A stretch of DNA of 64,000 bases from an uncultured Holophagaceae bacterium (GCA_903937385.1 CAIZZF010000001.1:1-64000), one strand, 5' to 3'. Counted from the stretch's first letter, positions 15,530 to 27,191 are shown. Made by a program: numbers and translations. The notes: a model not told the origin generated them from the letters alone.

Positions 15530-16228
15530 ATGAATTGGAAAGTCAAGCGAGGCGAGACTGAATTTGAGTGTCCAGATGTAGCCACCTTTGAAGCAAAGAC
15601 CTTGGCTGAGGCCTTTGGGTTGGTTCCTCCTGGCTTCACCATCGTGAAGGGCTACAACATCGCCCCTGGGCAGCACATCGTGATCGTGCGACCAGAGCGG
15701 GAGCATCTTGTGGCCGATGTTGCGTTCTGGGGCCTCATCCCAGGCTGGGTCAAGGACCCGAACACCAGTCCGAAGCCGATCAACGCCAGGGCTGAAACCC
15801 TGGAAGAGAAGCCAACCTTCAGAACAGCCTTCCGCCGAAAGCGGTGCATCGTGCCAGTCTCTGGGTTCTATGAATGGAAGGCAGAGGGGAAGGCCAAGCA
15901 ACCTTTCTACATCCATCCCACTGATGGTGACCTCTTCGCCTTTGCTGGACTCATGGAGGACTGGCACGGGCCACACGGGGAGATCATGGTCAGCACCTGC
16001 ATCATCACTACTGAGCCGAATGAACTCATGGCTGGGATCCACAACCGAATGCCTGTGATCCTCCCAAAGGTGGCTTGGAGCGCATGGTTAGACCCAGCGG
16101 CACAGGCGAGGGAACTACAACCACTCCTTGTTCCCTGCCCTTCCGATCTCATGGAGGCACACCCGGTCGGCCTTACCGTAGGCAATCCTCGGAACGATGT
16201 ACCAGAACTGATTCAACCCCTGAGCTAA
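15530..16228 (+). CDS. SRAP (HMCES/YedK) family protein lacking catalytic Cys2
   Basis: SRAP proteins crosslink abasic sites in single-stranded DNA through the N-terminal cysteine exposed after Met removal (MCGR). This 232-residue member keeps most of the core: GYNIAPGQ (41-48), WGLIPGW, INARAET (N85), the block ending FYEWK (E115), FAGLMEDW and IHNRMPV (H171). It does not start MCGR but MNWKVKRGETEFECPD, and no MCGR reading exists just upstream. The ATG has AGAGG at normal spacing, so the start seems right. The nearest cysteine is C14. It precedes the DnaE-like polymerase on the same strand, suggesting a DNA-damage tolerance pair. Confidence 0.9.
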   Translation: MNWKVKRGETEFECPDVATFEAKTLAEAFGLVPPGFTIVKGYNIAPGQHIVIVRPEREHLVADVAFWGLIPGWVKDPNTSPKPINARAETLEEKPTFRTAFRRKRCIVPVSGFYEWKAEGKAKQPFYIHPTDGDLFAFAGLMEDWHGPHGEIMVSTCIITTEPNELMAGIHNRMPVILPKVAWSAWLDPAAQARELQPLLVPCPSDLMEAHPVGLTVGNPRNDVPELIQPLS

Positions 16229-16400
16229 AGGCGACTCGATGTCGCGCCCTCTCAAGGGTTACTTCGTCTTCTTGTTTTTCGTTTTTTGTTCGCCATACTC
16301 AGATCCCCCTGGGGGTCTCTGTGTTGGCGTTATTGGTTATTGGTGAGCGGGTCACGGCCCCTTCGGGCCTCGCCTGGTGGGCATCTATACCGGTAAACCA

Positions 16401-19328
16401 ATGACCTTTGCCCTGGGGATCTCCGACTTCAGCGTGGGCGAGGGTGTCTACCCGGCCAAGCAACTCATCCTTCTGGCCAGACGCCTGGGTTACCGGGACC
16501 TGGTGTGCTGGGACAGAGGGGTTCACGGCTACCCAAAGCTCCGAGAAACCCTGGAATGGCCGAGACGGTCACGGGAACTCGAGGGACTCCCACCTGATCT
16601 GGAGGAGGAGAAGTTCAAGGTCCACCTGGGAAGTCGGTTCACTTGGCGAGGGAATGGGTACGGGGCCTTGCCCTACACCGATGACGGGTATGCGGCTCTG
16701 AACAAGCTGCTCACTGATAGGGCGCATGGCACTGATGAGGCCGGAGTGGTCCAGGTTGAGGGAGAACCGCCTCGGGGGTGTGTGCTCATGGCAGAAGGTC
16801 TATCGGGTCTGGAGGCCCTCCTGAAGGAAGGCTTTGAGGCTTCCCTGCTTGGGCACCCATGCCGAGTCCAGGAGGCACGTCAGGCACTCTCTAGGGGTCT
16901 CTCGGTGGTTGCCCCTCAGGTCCTGCGTTACCGCACCCCTGAAGGCCTTGAGATGCACCGACTCAAGAGAGCCATCCACGAGAAGGACACGATGCTTCGA
17001 GTCGAGGGGACCTGGTCCCCTGGTGAAGCTGCCGTACCCCGCATGGACTGGGAAGGCCGATTCCCTGCTGCTGAGCTATCCGTAACCATGGCCACCGAGG
17101 CTGCGCTTGAACGGGTCACAGGTTGGCGGATCCACTGGGGAAAATGGGAAGTCTCCAAACCCCTGGGCCTGGAGATGGCAGACCTTGATGGTGTTCTGCG
17201 TGAGCGTGTCCGGGCTGGAATGGTGGAGCGATTCCCCAAGGTCAGTGGTGGGCACTTGGCCCGGATGGAACGGGAGCTTGATCTGATCTCCTTCAAGGGG
17301 TTCGCCACCTACTTCCTACTCGTTCAGGACATCGTCCAGGCACTGAAGCACCAGGGCATCCCGAGCCGAATCTGTGGACGAGGTAGCGGTGCCGCTTCCC
17401 TGGTGAGCTATGCCTTGGAGCTAAGCAATGTGGATCCCGTGGCTACCAACCTGATGTTCGAGCGGTTTCTGACCGCTGAACGGAAGGATCCCCCCGATAT
17501 GGACATCGACTTTGCCTGGGATGAGCGGGACAAGGTCATCCAGGCCGTCTTTGAGCGATATGGCCGAGACCGAGTGGCAATGGTCTCCAACCACACCTTC
17601 TTCAAATCCAAGGGGGCCCTGAGGGCTGTGGCCCAGGTCTATGGGCGGCCTGACAGCGAACTGAAGGAACTTGCCCGGTATGTGCGTGGGTGGGAGGGTG
17701 GCCTGACTAAGGCCTCTGAGAACCCCCACTGGGAGGTAATCCTCCGACAAGCAGCGGCCTTAAGGGGCCACTTCTACCAACTCTCAGTTCATCCCGGCGG
17801 AACCATTGTTACCACCGGTCCCCTCTGGGAACATGCGGCCTTCCAGCCAGCCCCAGCGAAGGAGAACACCTCCATCACCTGCTGGGACAAGGACGGGGTA
17901 GAGAACTACGGCCTGGTGAAGATCGACCTCCTGGGAAACCGCAGCCTGGCGGTCATCCGGGATGCCTACAGAGTCCTTGGAAATGCCGTCCCCAAAGACC
18001 CAGGGACTCACTCCAGGAACGATCCTGATACCCAAGCCCTATTGGCTCGGGGCGACAGTATGGGGGTTTTCTATGTCGAGAGCCCTGCTATGCGGCAGCT
18101 TCAGCAGAGGGTCCGTAAGGGCGACTTTGAAACCCTGGTGATCCATTCCAGCCTGATCCGCCCTGCGGCCTATCACTGGATCGACCGGTACGTGAAACGA
18201 GCCCGTGGCGAGGAGACGTATGTACCCAGCGACCCGGTCTTCGAACGTCTCCTGTCTGAGAGCTATGGGGTGCTGGTCTATCAGGAGGATGTTCTCAAGG
18301 TTGGTGTGGAGCTAGCTGGGTGGACCCATTACGAAGCTGACCAACTCCGGAAGCTCCTGGGGAAGCCAGAATGCGAGGCCAAGCTTCCGATCTTCGAGGC
18401 GAAGTTCCGCAGAGGGTGTGCGGCTAGAGGTGTCCGAGATGTGGTGGTCAACGAGGCCTGGGACATGATCAAGACCTTCACGGGTTACTCCTTCTGCAAG
18501 CCCCACTCCGCGAGTTACTCCCAAGTGAGCTTTGAGAGTGCCTGGATCAAGGCCCATCACCCTGCTGTGTTTTTTGCCTCGGTCATCACCAACCAGGGGG
18601 GCTTCTACCCAGCCAACGCCTACCTGGGTGATGCTAGGCGGCACCGCCTGGTGGTCCGGGGACCAGACGCCAATGCCTCCAACTGGGCCTTCTCTGCTGA
18701 GGGTGATCAGGGCCTGCGAGTAGGGCTCATGCAGGTTCAAGGGGCCATCGAGAAGGAAGTGCGAGGCCTCCTTGAGGAACGCGATAGGAACGGGCCCTTT
18801 GCCAATCTCGATGACCTGCTCCGCAGAGTGAAAATATCAGTGACGACTGCTGAAGCCCTGTGTGCTGCTGGGGTCTTCGATGGCAGGTCTGTGGATGGCG
18901 ACAGGACTCGCCTGATGTGGTCAAGGCTGGGCGGGGTCCCCGCCGGTGTCCGGCCTAGACCCACCAATCCGTTCGACAGAGCGGATCTGGAGATGTCCAC
19001 CATGAACCTGACTCTGGAGATCCACCCCACGACCCTGGCACGGGTGCGGAAGGGCGGAGGACCAGGCCGAGCCAGTGATGCCCTGATTGAAAAACCAGGT
19101 ACCCGTCTGAAATTCTGGGCACTTGTGGTGGCCGACAAGGTCGTATCCACCGAAAAAGGCGAACCCATGCAGTTCCTTACCCTGGAGGATGAGACTGCCC
19201 TCTGTGAGGCTGTGGCCTTCCCGGATGTCATCAAGAAGCGTCAACGCCCATTCCGAGTTGGGGAGGTGTTGTCCATCAGCGGCAAGACCACTAGGCAGGA
19301 TGGATTGGCTGTGTTCGAGGTCAGTTGA
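16401..19328 (+). CDS. DnaE-like (DnaE2/ImuC-type) DNA polymerase alpha subunit
   Basis: The product has about 975 residues. It is a C-family polymerase: CGRGSGAASLVSYAL, the palm motif PDMDIDFAWDERD (about residue 363, two catalytic Asp), VKIDLLGNRSLAVI (third Asp, about 507), a helix-hairpin-helix region and a C-terminal OB fold ending RQDGLAVFEVS. The N-terminal PHP domain is degenerate: the usual HxH metal ligands are replaced by ALGISDFSVGEG. The length and lack of a C-terminal clamp tail fit error-prone DnaE2/ImuC more than the replicative enzyme. ATG 16401 is preferred to a GTG at 16377; neither has a strong ribosome-binding site. The 172-bp gap after SRAP holds GC hairpins. Confidence 0.9.
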   Translation: MTFALGISDFSVGEGVYPAKQLILLARRLGYRDLVCWDRGVHGYPKLRETLEWPRRSRELEGLPPDLEEEKFKVHLGSRFTWRGNGYGALPYTDDGYAALNKLLTDRAHGTDEAGVVQVEGEPPRGCVLMAEGLSGLEALLKEGFEASLLGHPCRVQEARQALSRGLSVVAPQVLRYRTPEGLEMHRLKRAIHEKDTMLRVEGTWSPGEAAVPRMDWEGRFPAAELSVTMATEAALERVTGWRIHWGKWEVSKPLGLEMADLDGVLRERVRAGMVERFPKVSGGHLARMERELDLISFKGFATYFLLVQDIVQALKHQGIPSRICGRGSGAASLVSYALELSNVDPVATNLMFERFLTAERKDPPDMDIDFAWDERDKVIQAVFERYGRDRVAMVSNHTFFKSKGALRAVAQVYGRPDSELKELARYVRGWEGGLTKASENPHWEVILRQAAALRGHFYQLSVHPGGTIVTTGPLWEHAAFQPAPAKENTSITCWDKDGVENYGLVKIDLLGNRSLAVIRDAYRVLGNAVPKDPGTHSRNDPDTQALLARGDSMGVFYVESPAMRQLQQRVRKGDFETLVIHSSLIRPAAYHWIDRYVKRARGEETYVPSDPVFERLLSESYGVLVYQEDVLKVGVELAGWTHYEADQLRKLLGKPECEAKLPIFEAKFRRGCAARGVRDVVVNEAWDMIKTFTGYSFCKPHSASYSQVSFESAWIKAHHPAVFFASVITNQGGFYPANAYLGDARRHRLVVRGPDANASNWAFSAEGDQGLRVGLMQVQGAIEKEVRGLLEERDRNGPFANLDDLLRRVKISVTTAEALCAAGVFDGRSVDGDRTRLMWSRLGGVPAGVRPRPTNPFDRADLEMSTMNLTLEIHPTTLARVRKGGGPGRASDALIEKPGTRLKFWALVVADKVVSTEKGEPMQFLTLEDETALCEAVAFPDVIKKRQRPFRVGEVLSISGKTTRQDGLAVFEVS

Positions 19329-20562
19329 AGCCTGAGGCTGGTACGGCTACTTGGGCCGGGACTTTTCCTTCCTCATCCCCATGAATCAAACAGTCGACAG
19401 CCGCCCCATACAGGTAGCTGCTCCCAAAGTGAAGGCGATTCGCCCTTTCCAACTGGGCCTTCTGGTCTATGGTCAGCACAAGTCCCGCTCGATCCATTGA
19501 GTCCTTTCCGGGTCCTCGAAAGAAGGAGTGACCACCGTTGAAAGGAACATAGAGCTTCCTTTTACTCGGCCAAGCTCGATAAATCTCCCGAGCAACCTCT
19601 GGATCACAGACTTGGTCATAACGCCCCTGGATCACCACCAACGGAACATCTCCCAGGGTAATGGGGAAGCTACGATCCAGTTTCCAGGTGCCCTTCTGTC
19701 CACGGCACATCATTTCCGATTCGATGTAGGCGAATCTGATGGTTGCATTGGGTTCAGCGGTCATATCAACTGGGGTAGTCGAACCTTTTGGGACAGTGTC
19801 GATGAGGTTTGTCCTTGGATTGGGCCCAAGTCCGGCCTGCAGGGATTCCGCCCTCATGTACGCCGGAGGTAGTTGCTTCCCACCACTGCCTTGGCGAATA
19901 GCCTCGTGCAGGTCACAAGCCGTGCCTCGGCCTGTGGTAAATGCCTTGAAGCTGTATGAGAGGCCAGGAATCCCTGAGCGCGTACCATCAGCATCCAGGT
20001 AGCGTCTCACCTCCTCTGGAGTGTTGGTCCACAGGCCAGCCACGACCGCACCTCGAACCCACTCAGGGTGCCGCTGAGCGAACAGCAATGACATGGTTGA
20101 ACCCCAACTTCCTCCAACAACGATGACCGGTCCGGTTATCCCTCGGAGTTTGAGGAAGGTAAGAGCATCGTCAACGGTGTCTTCAGGTTTCCAGTCAGGC
20201 ACCCAGGCAGACTCTCCGGTTCCGGGGGGGTCAATTGAGATCTGCCTTATTGCCTCTGGGTTTGAAAAGAAAAAGGAGATGAATTCTGGGGAAGCCTTTG
20301 ATCCAGGGCCGCCAGGCCACCAAAGAACAACCGGAGCCGAGGACAGGCCAACATCCCAGCCTCGAACGGCTTGTCCCTGCTTGCCCTTAAAGCTGTACGA
20401 GCAGGAAGGATCTACCTTTGTGGCTTTGGGGTCACCTTCCATGACGAACTGATCATGCTTCGTCCACAGTTTCTGGAGGGTGGGCTGGGCGTGAAGGCAC
20501 AGACTCCCCAAGAGCAAAGCCAACAGAGGTCGCAGAAACAGGGCGTGAGTCACGTTGGGCAT
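19321..20562 (-). CDS. Secreted alpha/beta hydrolase, proline iminopeptidase-like (S33)
   Basis: The product has 413 residues from ATG 20562. A signal peptide covers about residues 1-26 (FLRPLLALLLGSLCLHA). The alpha/beta hydrolase core shows the oxyanion region VLWWPGGPGSKAS, SIDPPGTGES and the nucleophile elbow VVGGSWGSTMSLLFAQRHPEW. The acid lies in VIQGRYDQVCDPEVA and the histidine in NGGHSFF. These fit family S33 peptidases that remove N-terminal proline or act on short peptides. Its stop overlaps the end of the convergent polymerase gene by eight bases. Confidence 0.88.
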   Translation of the reverse strand: MPNVTHALFLRPLLALLLGSLCLHAQPTLQKLWTKHDQFVMEGDPKATKVDPSCSYSFKGKQGQAVRGWDVGLSSAPVVLWWPGGPGSKASPEFISFFFSNPEAIRQISIDPPGTGESAWVPDWKPEDTVDDALTFLKLRGITGPVIVVGGSWGSTMSLLFAQRHPEWVRGAVVAGLWTNTPEEVRRYLDADGTRSGIPGLSYSFKAFTTGRGTACDLHEAIRQGSGGKQLPPAYMRAESLQAGLGPNPRTNLIDTVPKGSTTPVDMTAEPNATIRFAYIESEMMCRGQKGTWKLDRSFPITLGDVPLVVIQGRYDQVCDPEVAREIYRAWPSKRKLYVPFNGGHSFFRGPGKDSMDRAGLVLTIDQKAQLERANRLHFGSSYLYGAAVDCLIHGDEEGKVPAQVAVPASGFN

Positions 20563-20687
20563 CCTAATTAGTTCACATACTTTATCCAGCCTGGGACGGA
20601 CGGCCACAGATGAGATCCGCCGCCTTACTCAGTCCTATTGAGGCGGCTTGCACTGGGAATGAGGCTCTCGCCAACTTGGTACAAACA

Positions 20688-20720
20688 ACCAGGGCTCAAA
20701 AAAATGAGCCCTGGTTGGTG
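20688..20720. terminator. Perfect hairpin, probable bidirectional terminator
   Basis: The arms AACCAGGGCTCA and TGAGCCCTGGTT flank a run of A on the plus strand (T on the minus). The stem is at least 12 bp. It lies between the hydrolase gene and the tRNA fragment, where it could have terminated the former tRNA transcript. Confidence 0.55.
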
Positions 20721-20795
20721 ATTTCGAATCAGACAACAGCTAGACAATATGGTAAGCATGAAGTCTAAGTCGTTTATTGTCATGAGCCATCGGCT

Positions 20796-20835
20796 CATTA
20801 CGAATCAGCTGCTCTACCAGCTGAGCTAAGTTGGC
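20796..20835 (-). pseudogene. 5' fragment of tRNA-Thr (anticodon CGT)
   Basis: The minus strand begins GCCAACTTAGCTCAGCTGG, a tRNA acceptor strand and D arm, and continues through GAGCAGCTGATTCGTAAT, the anticodon arm with CGT at 20802-20800. After this point the match to a tRNA stops: the 3' anticodon strand is GAG instead of CAG, and no T arm or matching acceptor strand follows within the next 100 bp. It lies between accessory DNA (left) and the dense core (right), so it is probably a scar left by integration into a tRNA gene. Confidence 0.7.
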
Positions 20836-20875
20836 GCTGGCTATCCAGTTTGCCCGGAGGGGCGGCTGATGGCAA

Positions 20876-23017
<2,142 letters not shown>

Positions 23018-23066
23018 GGAGGGTCTCCGGAAAGGACGTAACGAAAGTATACCTCGTCTTACAAGG

Positions 23067-25187
23067 CTAATCCGAGGCCTTCATGCCCAGGCTCTGCACC
23101 AGGAAGGCCAGGACATCGGCGCGCTCGGCGATGGCCTTGGCCGTGGGCTTGCCCGCGCCGTGGCCCGCGCTGGTCTCGATGCGGGTGAGCACCGGGGCGG
23201 GCCCGGCCTGGCAGGCCTGGAGGGTGGCGGTGAACTTGTGGCTGTGGGCGGGCACCACGCGGTCGTCGTGGTCGCCGGTGGTGACGAGGGTGGGCGGGTA
23301 TTTGGTGCCGGCCTTGAGGGTGTGCAGAGGCGAATACTTCATCAGCGTGGCGAAGCCCTCCTTTGTCTCGCTGCTGCCGTAGTCGCTCTTCCAGCCCCAG
23401 CCCAGGGTGAACTTGTGGAAGCGCAGCATGTCCATGACGCCCACCTCGGGCACCGCCGCGCCGAAGAGCTCTGGCCGCTGGGTCAGACAGGCTCCCACCA
23501 GCAGGCCGCCGTTGGAGCCGCCGTTGATGGCCAGCTTCGGGGTGGAGGTGAGCTTGTGGGCGATGAGCCACTCCGCCGCGGCGATGAAGTCATCGAAGAC
23601 GTTCTGCTTCTTCTCCTTGCGGCCGGCGTCGTACCAGGCCAGCCCGTACTCGCCGCCGCCCCGCAGGCTGGGCATGGCGAAGACGCCGCCCCGCTCCAGC
23701 CAGACCATGCGCGACACGGAGAAGGCCGGGGTCAGCGAGACATTGAAGCCGCCATAGCCGTAGAGCAGCGTGGGGTTCTGGCCGTCCAGCTTCAGGCCCT
23801 TCTTGTGCACCAGGAACATGGGGATCTTCGTGCCGTCCTTGCTGGGGTAGAAGACCTGCTTCACCTCGTAGTCCCCCGGCTGGAAGGCCACCTTGGGCTC
23901 CCGGAAGACGGTGCTCTGGCGGGTCTTCAGGTCCAGCCGATAGACGGTGCCGGGATAGGTGAAGCTGCCGAAGGTGTAGAAGGTCTCGCGGTCCTCGCGC
24001 CGGCCGCCGAAGCCGCCCACGGTGCCCAGCGACGGCAGGGCCAGCTCGCCCTGCTTCCGGCCGGCGAGGCTGTGGAAGGTCACGGCGGAGTGGGCGTCGC
24101 GCATCCAGGTGGCGACGAAGCGCCCACCCACCAGAGAGACCGCCTCGAGCACGTCCCCGCCCTTGGTCTGGGGGATGAGGCTGGTCCAGGCGGTGGGCTC
24201 GGTGTGGCCCCGCCGGATGGCCACCAGCCGGTTGCGCGGCGCGGCCTGGTTCGTGAGCACGAAGAAGCGGTCGCCCTCGCTGTCCACCACGGTGTAGCTC
24301 GCGTCCATGCGGTCCAGGAAGGGCTCCACGGGCGCCCCGGGGCGGGTCAGGTCCTTGAGGAACACGCTGGATTCGGGGTTGGTGCCCTTGCTGCCGTAGA
24401 TGACCAGCCAGCGGCCATCCTCGGTGACCGAGCCGCCCAGGTACCACTCGGGCTGGTCGGGCCGCTGGTAGACGAGCACATCGTCGGTCTGGGCCGTGCC
24501 CAGCTTGTGGAAGCAGAGCAGGTGGTTCTGGTTCACGCCGGTGAGGGCCCCGCCGGACTTGGGGGCCTCGTAGCGGCTGTAGAAGAAGCCGGTGCCGTCC
24601 TTCAGCCAGGAGGCGCCGCTGGCCTTGGACCAGCGGACTTCGTCCGCCAGATCCCTGCCGGTGGCCACGTCCCGCACCTTCCAGGTCTGCCAGTCGGACC
24701 CGGCCTCGGCCACGGCGTAGGCCATGAGCCGGCCATCCAGGGTGACGCTCAGGCCGCTGAGGGCCACGGTGCCGTCCTTGCTGAGGGTGTTGGGATCCAG
24801 CAGCACCCGGCCCCGGGCCGAGGCCTCCTCGGTGACGAAGAGGACCGCCTGGTTCTGCAGGCCTGTGTTGTGGGAGTAGAAGTAGCGGTCACCCCGCTTG
24901 AAGGGGGCGCTGAACTTCTCGAAGTCCCAGAGCCGGGTCATGCGCTCCCGCAGCTGCTGGCGTGCGGGAATGGCCTCCAGGTAGGCGCTGGTGACCTTGT
25001 TCTGGGCCTCGACCCAGGCCTTGGTCTCCGCCGAGTTGTCATCCTCCAGCCAACGGTAGGGATCGGCCACCTTGGTGCCGAAGAAGTCCTCCACCACCTC
25101 CCCCTTGCGGGTCGGCGGGTAGGTCAGGGGTCCGTGGGCGGTGAGCAGGGTGCCGGCGAGGGCGATGGCCATGGTGAGAGTCCTCAT
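23067..25187 (-). CDS. Prolyl oligopeptidase family serine peptidase (S9A), tandem paralogue
   Basis: The product has 706 residues from ATG 25187; GGAGA lies nine bases upstream. The open frame runs much further upstream, but only because of high GC; the signal peptide MRTLTMAIALAGTLLTAHG marks the real start. It has the same architecture as its downstream neighbour: ADPYRWLEDDNSAET, nucleophile region GGSNGGLLVGACLTQRPELF, Asp in TTGDHDDRVVPAHSHKF and His in SAGHGAGKP. The two proteins align over their whole length, which indicates an old tandem duplication with retained activity. Confidence 0.95.
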   Translation of the reverse strand: MRTLTMAIALAGTLLTAHGPLTYPPTRKGEVVEDFFGTKVADPYRWLEDDNSAETKAWVEAQNKVTSAYLEAIPARQQLRERMTRLWDFEKFSAPFKRGDRYFYSHNTGLQNQAVLFVTEEASARGRVLLDPNTLSKDGTVALSGLSVTLDGRLMAYAVAEAGSDWQTWKVRDVATGRDLADEVRWSKASGASWLKDGTGFFYSRYEAPKSGGALTGVNQNHLLCFHKLGTAQTDDVLVYQRPDQPEWYLGGSVTEDGRWLVIYGSKGTNPESSVFLKDLTRPGAPVEPFLDRMDASYTVVDSEGDRFFVLTNQAAPRNRLVAIRRGHTEPTAWTSLIPQTKGGDVLEAVSLVGGRFVATWMRDAHSAVTFHSLAGRKQGELALPSLGTVGGFGGRREDRETFYTFGSFTYPGTVYRLDLKTRQSTVFREPKVAFQPGDYEVKQVFYPSKDGTKIPMFLVHKKGLKLDGQNPTLLYGYGGFNVSLTPAFSVSRMVWLERGGVFAMPSLRGGGEYGLAWYDAGRKEKKQNVFDDFIAAAEWLIAHKLTSTPKLAINGGSNGGLLVGACLTQRPELFGAAVPEVGVMDMLRFHKFTLGWGWKSDYGSSETKEGFATLMKYSPLHTLKAGTKYPPTLVTTGDHDDRVVPAHSHKFTATLQACQAGPAPVLTRIETSAGHGAGKPTAKAIAERADVLAFLVQSLGMKASD

Positions 25188-25295
25188 AAGCAGCGATCTC
25201 CAGGAAGCGGCCATTCTCCCACCGTTCCGCGGTGGAATCCCAGCCGTGCAAGCCGGGGGCCATGGTGGTAGGCTCGGCCAGTCCTGGAGGTTTCT

Positions 25296-26627
25296 TTGGT
25301 CCCGCCATCCAGCAAGAAGGTCTTCGTCCTTGATACGAATGTCCTGTTGCATGATCCAAACTCGATCCTCCACTTCCAGGAACACGATGTGGTGCTGCCC
25401 ATCGTCGTCATCGAGGAGATCGACCACTTCAAGAAGGACCAGACCGAGGTGGGCCGCAATGCCCGCGCCGTGTCGCGCCTGCTGGACCGGCTGCGCACCA
25501 GCGGCACCCTCAGCCGGGGCGTGCCCCTGGAGGGCGGCGGCACCTTGAAGGTGGACGTGGCCGCCCACAACCTGGACCTGGGCATCCTCTCCGCGGACAA
25601 GCACAAGGCCGACAACCAGATCCTCGCCTGCGTCCGGGAGCTGCTGCACACCTCCAAGAACAAAGTCGTCCTCGTGACCAAGGACACGAACCTGCGCATC
25701 AAGGCCGACGCCATCGGTGTGGACGCCGAGGACTACACCACCGACATGGTGGAGATGGACGAGCTCTACACCGGCCACAAGAGCTGGGAGGTGGACTCGG
25801 TCCAGGTGGACCAGCTCTACGACGGCGGCCTCAAGCCGGACCCCGAGCTGTCCCTTTATCCCAACCAGTTCCTGACCCTGGTGGACAAGGCCAACCCCAA
25901 CCACACGGCCCTGGCTCGCTTCCAGACCGCCGAGGGCCTCCTGCGCCCCCTGAAGCGCGTGGAGTCCTACCCCTGGGGCATCAAGCCCCGCAACCGTGAG
26001 CAGCAGTTCGCCCTGGAGCTGCTGCTGGACCCGGCCGTCCAGATCGTCACGCTGCTGGGCAAGGCCGGCACCGGAAAGACCCTGCTGGCCATCGCCGCGG
26101 GCCTCCAGCAGGTGGTGGATGACGAGGCCTACGACAAGATCCTGGTGAGCCGGCCGGTCATGCCCATGGGCCGGGACCTGGGCTACCTGCCCGGCGACAT
26201 CAGCGAGAAGCTGCGGCCCTACATGCAGCCCATCTACGACAACCTCGAGTTCATCGTGGCCGCCAACACCGAGGCCCGGCGCCGCAGCACCATGACCGCG
26301 GGCCAGCTGGAAGAGGCTGGCTACCTCAGCGTCGAGCCCCTCACCTACATCCGCGGCCGCAGCATCCCCAAGCAGTACCTGGTGGTGGACGAGGCCCAGA
26401 ACCTGACGCCCCACGAGGTCAAGACGATCCTCACCCGCGCCGGGGAAGGCACCAAGGTGATCTTCACGGGCGATCCGCACCAGATCGACAACCCCTACGT
26501 GGACGCCAGCACCAACGGCCTGAGCTTCCTGGCCGAACACTTCAAGCACCTCGACATCTCTGGCCACGTCACCCTCCAGAAGGGTGAGCGCAGCAAGCTG
26601 GCGGAGCTGGCGAGCAACCTCCTCTAG
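25296..26627 (+). CDS. phoH: PhoH family protein: PIN domain plus PhoH ATPase
   Basis: The product has 443 residues. The N-terminal PIN nuclease domain (about 1-140) begins KVFVLDTNVLLHDPNSILHF and contains VVIEEIDHFKKD, giving the acidic residues of PIN RNases. The C-terminal PhoH ATPase (about 230-440) has Walker A LLGKAGTGKTLLA and Walker B YLVVDEAQNLTPHEVKT. This PhoH2-type architecture is linked to RNA unwinding and cleavage. Translation probably starts at the TTG at 25296, which has GGAGG five bases upstream and gives the expected N-terminus. It diverges from the peptidase genes. Confidence 0.93.
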   Translation: MVPPSSKKVFVLDTNVLLHDPNSILHFQEHDVVLPIVVIEEIDHFKKDQTEVGRNARAVSRLLDRLRTSGTLSRGVPLEGGGTLKVDVAAHNLDLGILSADKHKADNQILACVRELLHTSKNKVVLVTKDTNLRIKADAIGVDAEDYTTDMVEMDELYTGHKSWEVDSVQVDQLYDGGLKPDPELSLYPNQFLTLVDKANPNHTALARFQTAEGLLRPLKRVESYPWGIKPRNREQQFALELLLDPAVQIVTLLGKAGTGKTLLAIAAGLQQVVDDEAYDKILVSRPVMPMGRDLGYLPGDISEKLRPYMQPIYDNLEFIVAANTEARRRSTMTAGQLEEAGYLSVEPLTYIRGRSIPKQYLVVDEAQNLTPHEVKTILTRAGEGTKVIFTGDPHQIDNPYVDASTNGLSFLAEHFKHLDISGHVTLQKGERSKLAELASNLL

Positions 26628-26636
26628 GGACGCCCG

Positions 26637-27191
26637 ATGGTCGACTCCTCCTGGGACAACAGCGGTCAGGGCATGCCCGCCAAGACGGGCCTGCCGCTCT
26701 GGGGCAAGATCGGCCTTGGGTGCGGCGTGGCCGTCCTCATCCTGATGGGAACCTGCGTGGGCGGAGCAGCCTTCGTCCGCCACAAGCTCAAGCAGGATCC
26801 CGAGGGCTTCAAGAACAAGGTCATGGGCTTCGCGCTCGACAAGATGAAGCCGGACTGGGACGACTTCCGGGCGGTGGTCACGCAGTTGCGCACTCCGGAG
26901 GGCTGCCGGGGCCTCTATGCCGCCAACCCCGAGCTGGCCAAGACCTGGCCCACGGAAGGGGACTTCCTGGCCGCTGCAGCCAAGTGGCAGGAGGAGCTGG
27001 CCCCGACGCCGGAGCTAACCCCGGAGCTCATGGAGCGCCACGGCCTGCACATCAACCGGGAGTTGGGCGGCAAGGTGACTGTGGGCTGGAGCCCCCGACC
27101 CGGCCCGGCGGTCTATGTGACCTTTGCCCGGGCGCGGAAGCGGGGTGAGACGGGCCCCCGGCAGGTCGTGGATCTCGACGTTCGAAGATAA
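26637..27191 (+). CDS. Hypothetical single-pass membrane protein
   Basis: The product has 184 residues. One membrane segment (about 23-47, [23 protein letters not shown]) follows a short cytoplasmic tail; the remaining 135 residues would be outside the cytoplasm. No domain is recognised. It begins nine bases after the phoH stop and is followed by tyrS, so it is probably co-transcribed with both. Confidence 0.8.
   Translation: MVDSSWDNSGQGMPAKTGLPLWGKIGLGCGVAVLILMGTCVGGAAFVRHKLKQDPEGFKNKVMGFALDKMKPDWDDFRAVVTQLRTPEGCRGLYAANPELAKTWPTEGDFLAAAAKWQEELAPTPELTPELMERHGLHINRELGGKVTVGWSPRPGPAVYVTFARARKRGETGPRQVVDLDVRR

Noticed and set aside
20640-20835. An intact tRNA-Thr interrupted by an intron
   Set aside because: An AGTTGGC that could pair with the acceptor strand lies about 165 bp away, but no T arm or 3' anticodon strand is present and no intron core was recognised.
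25188-26783. Upstream extension of the second prolyl oligopeptidase to over 1200 residues
   Set aside because: The extra part lies antisense to phoH and a signal peptide begins at 25187, so the extension is not translated.
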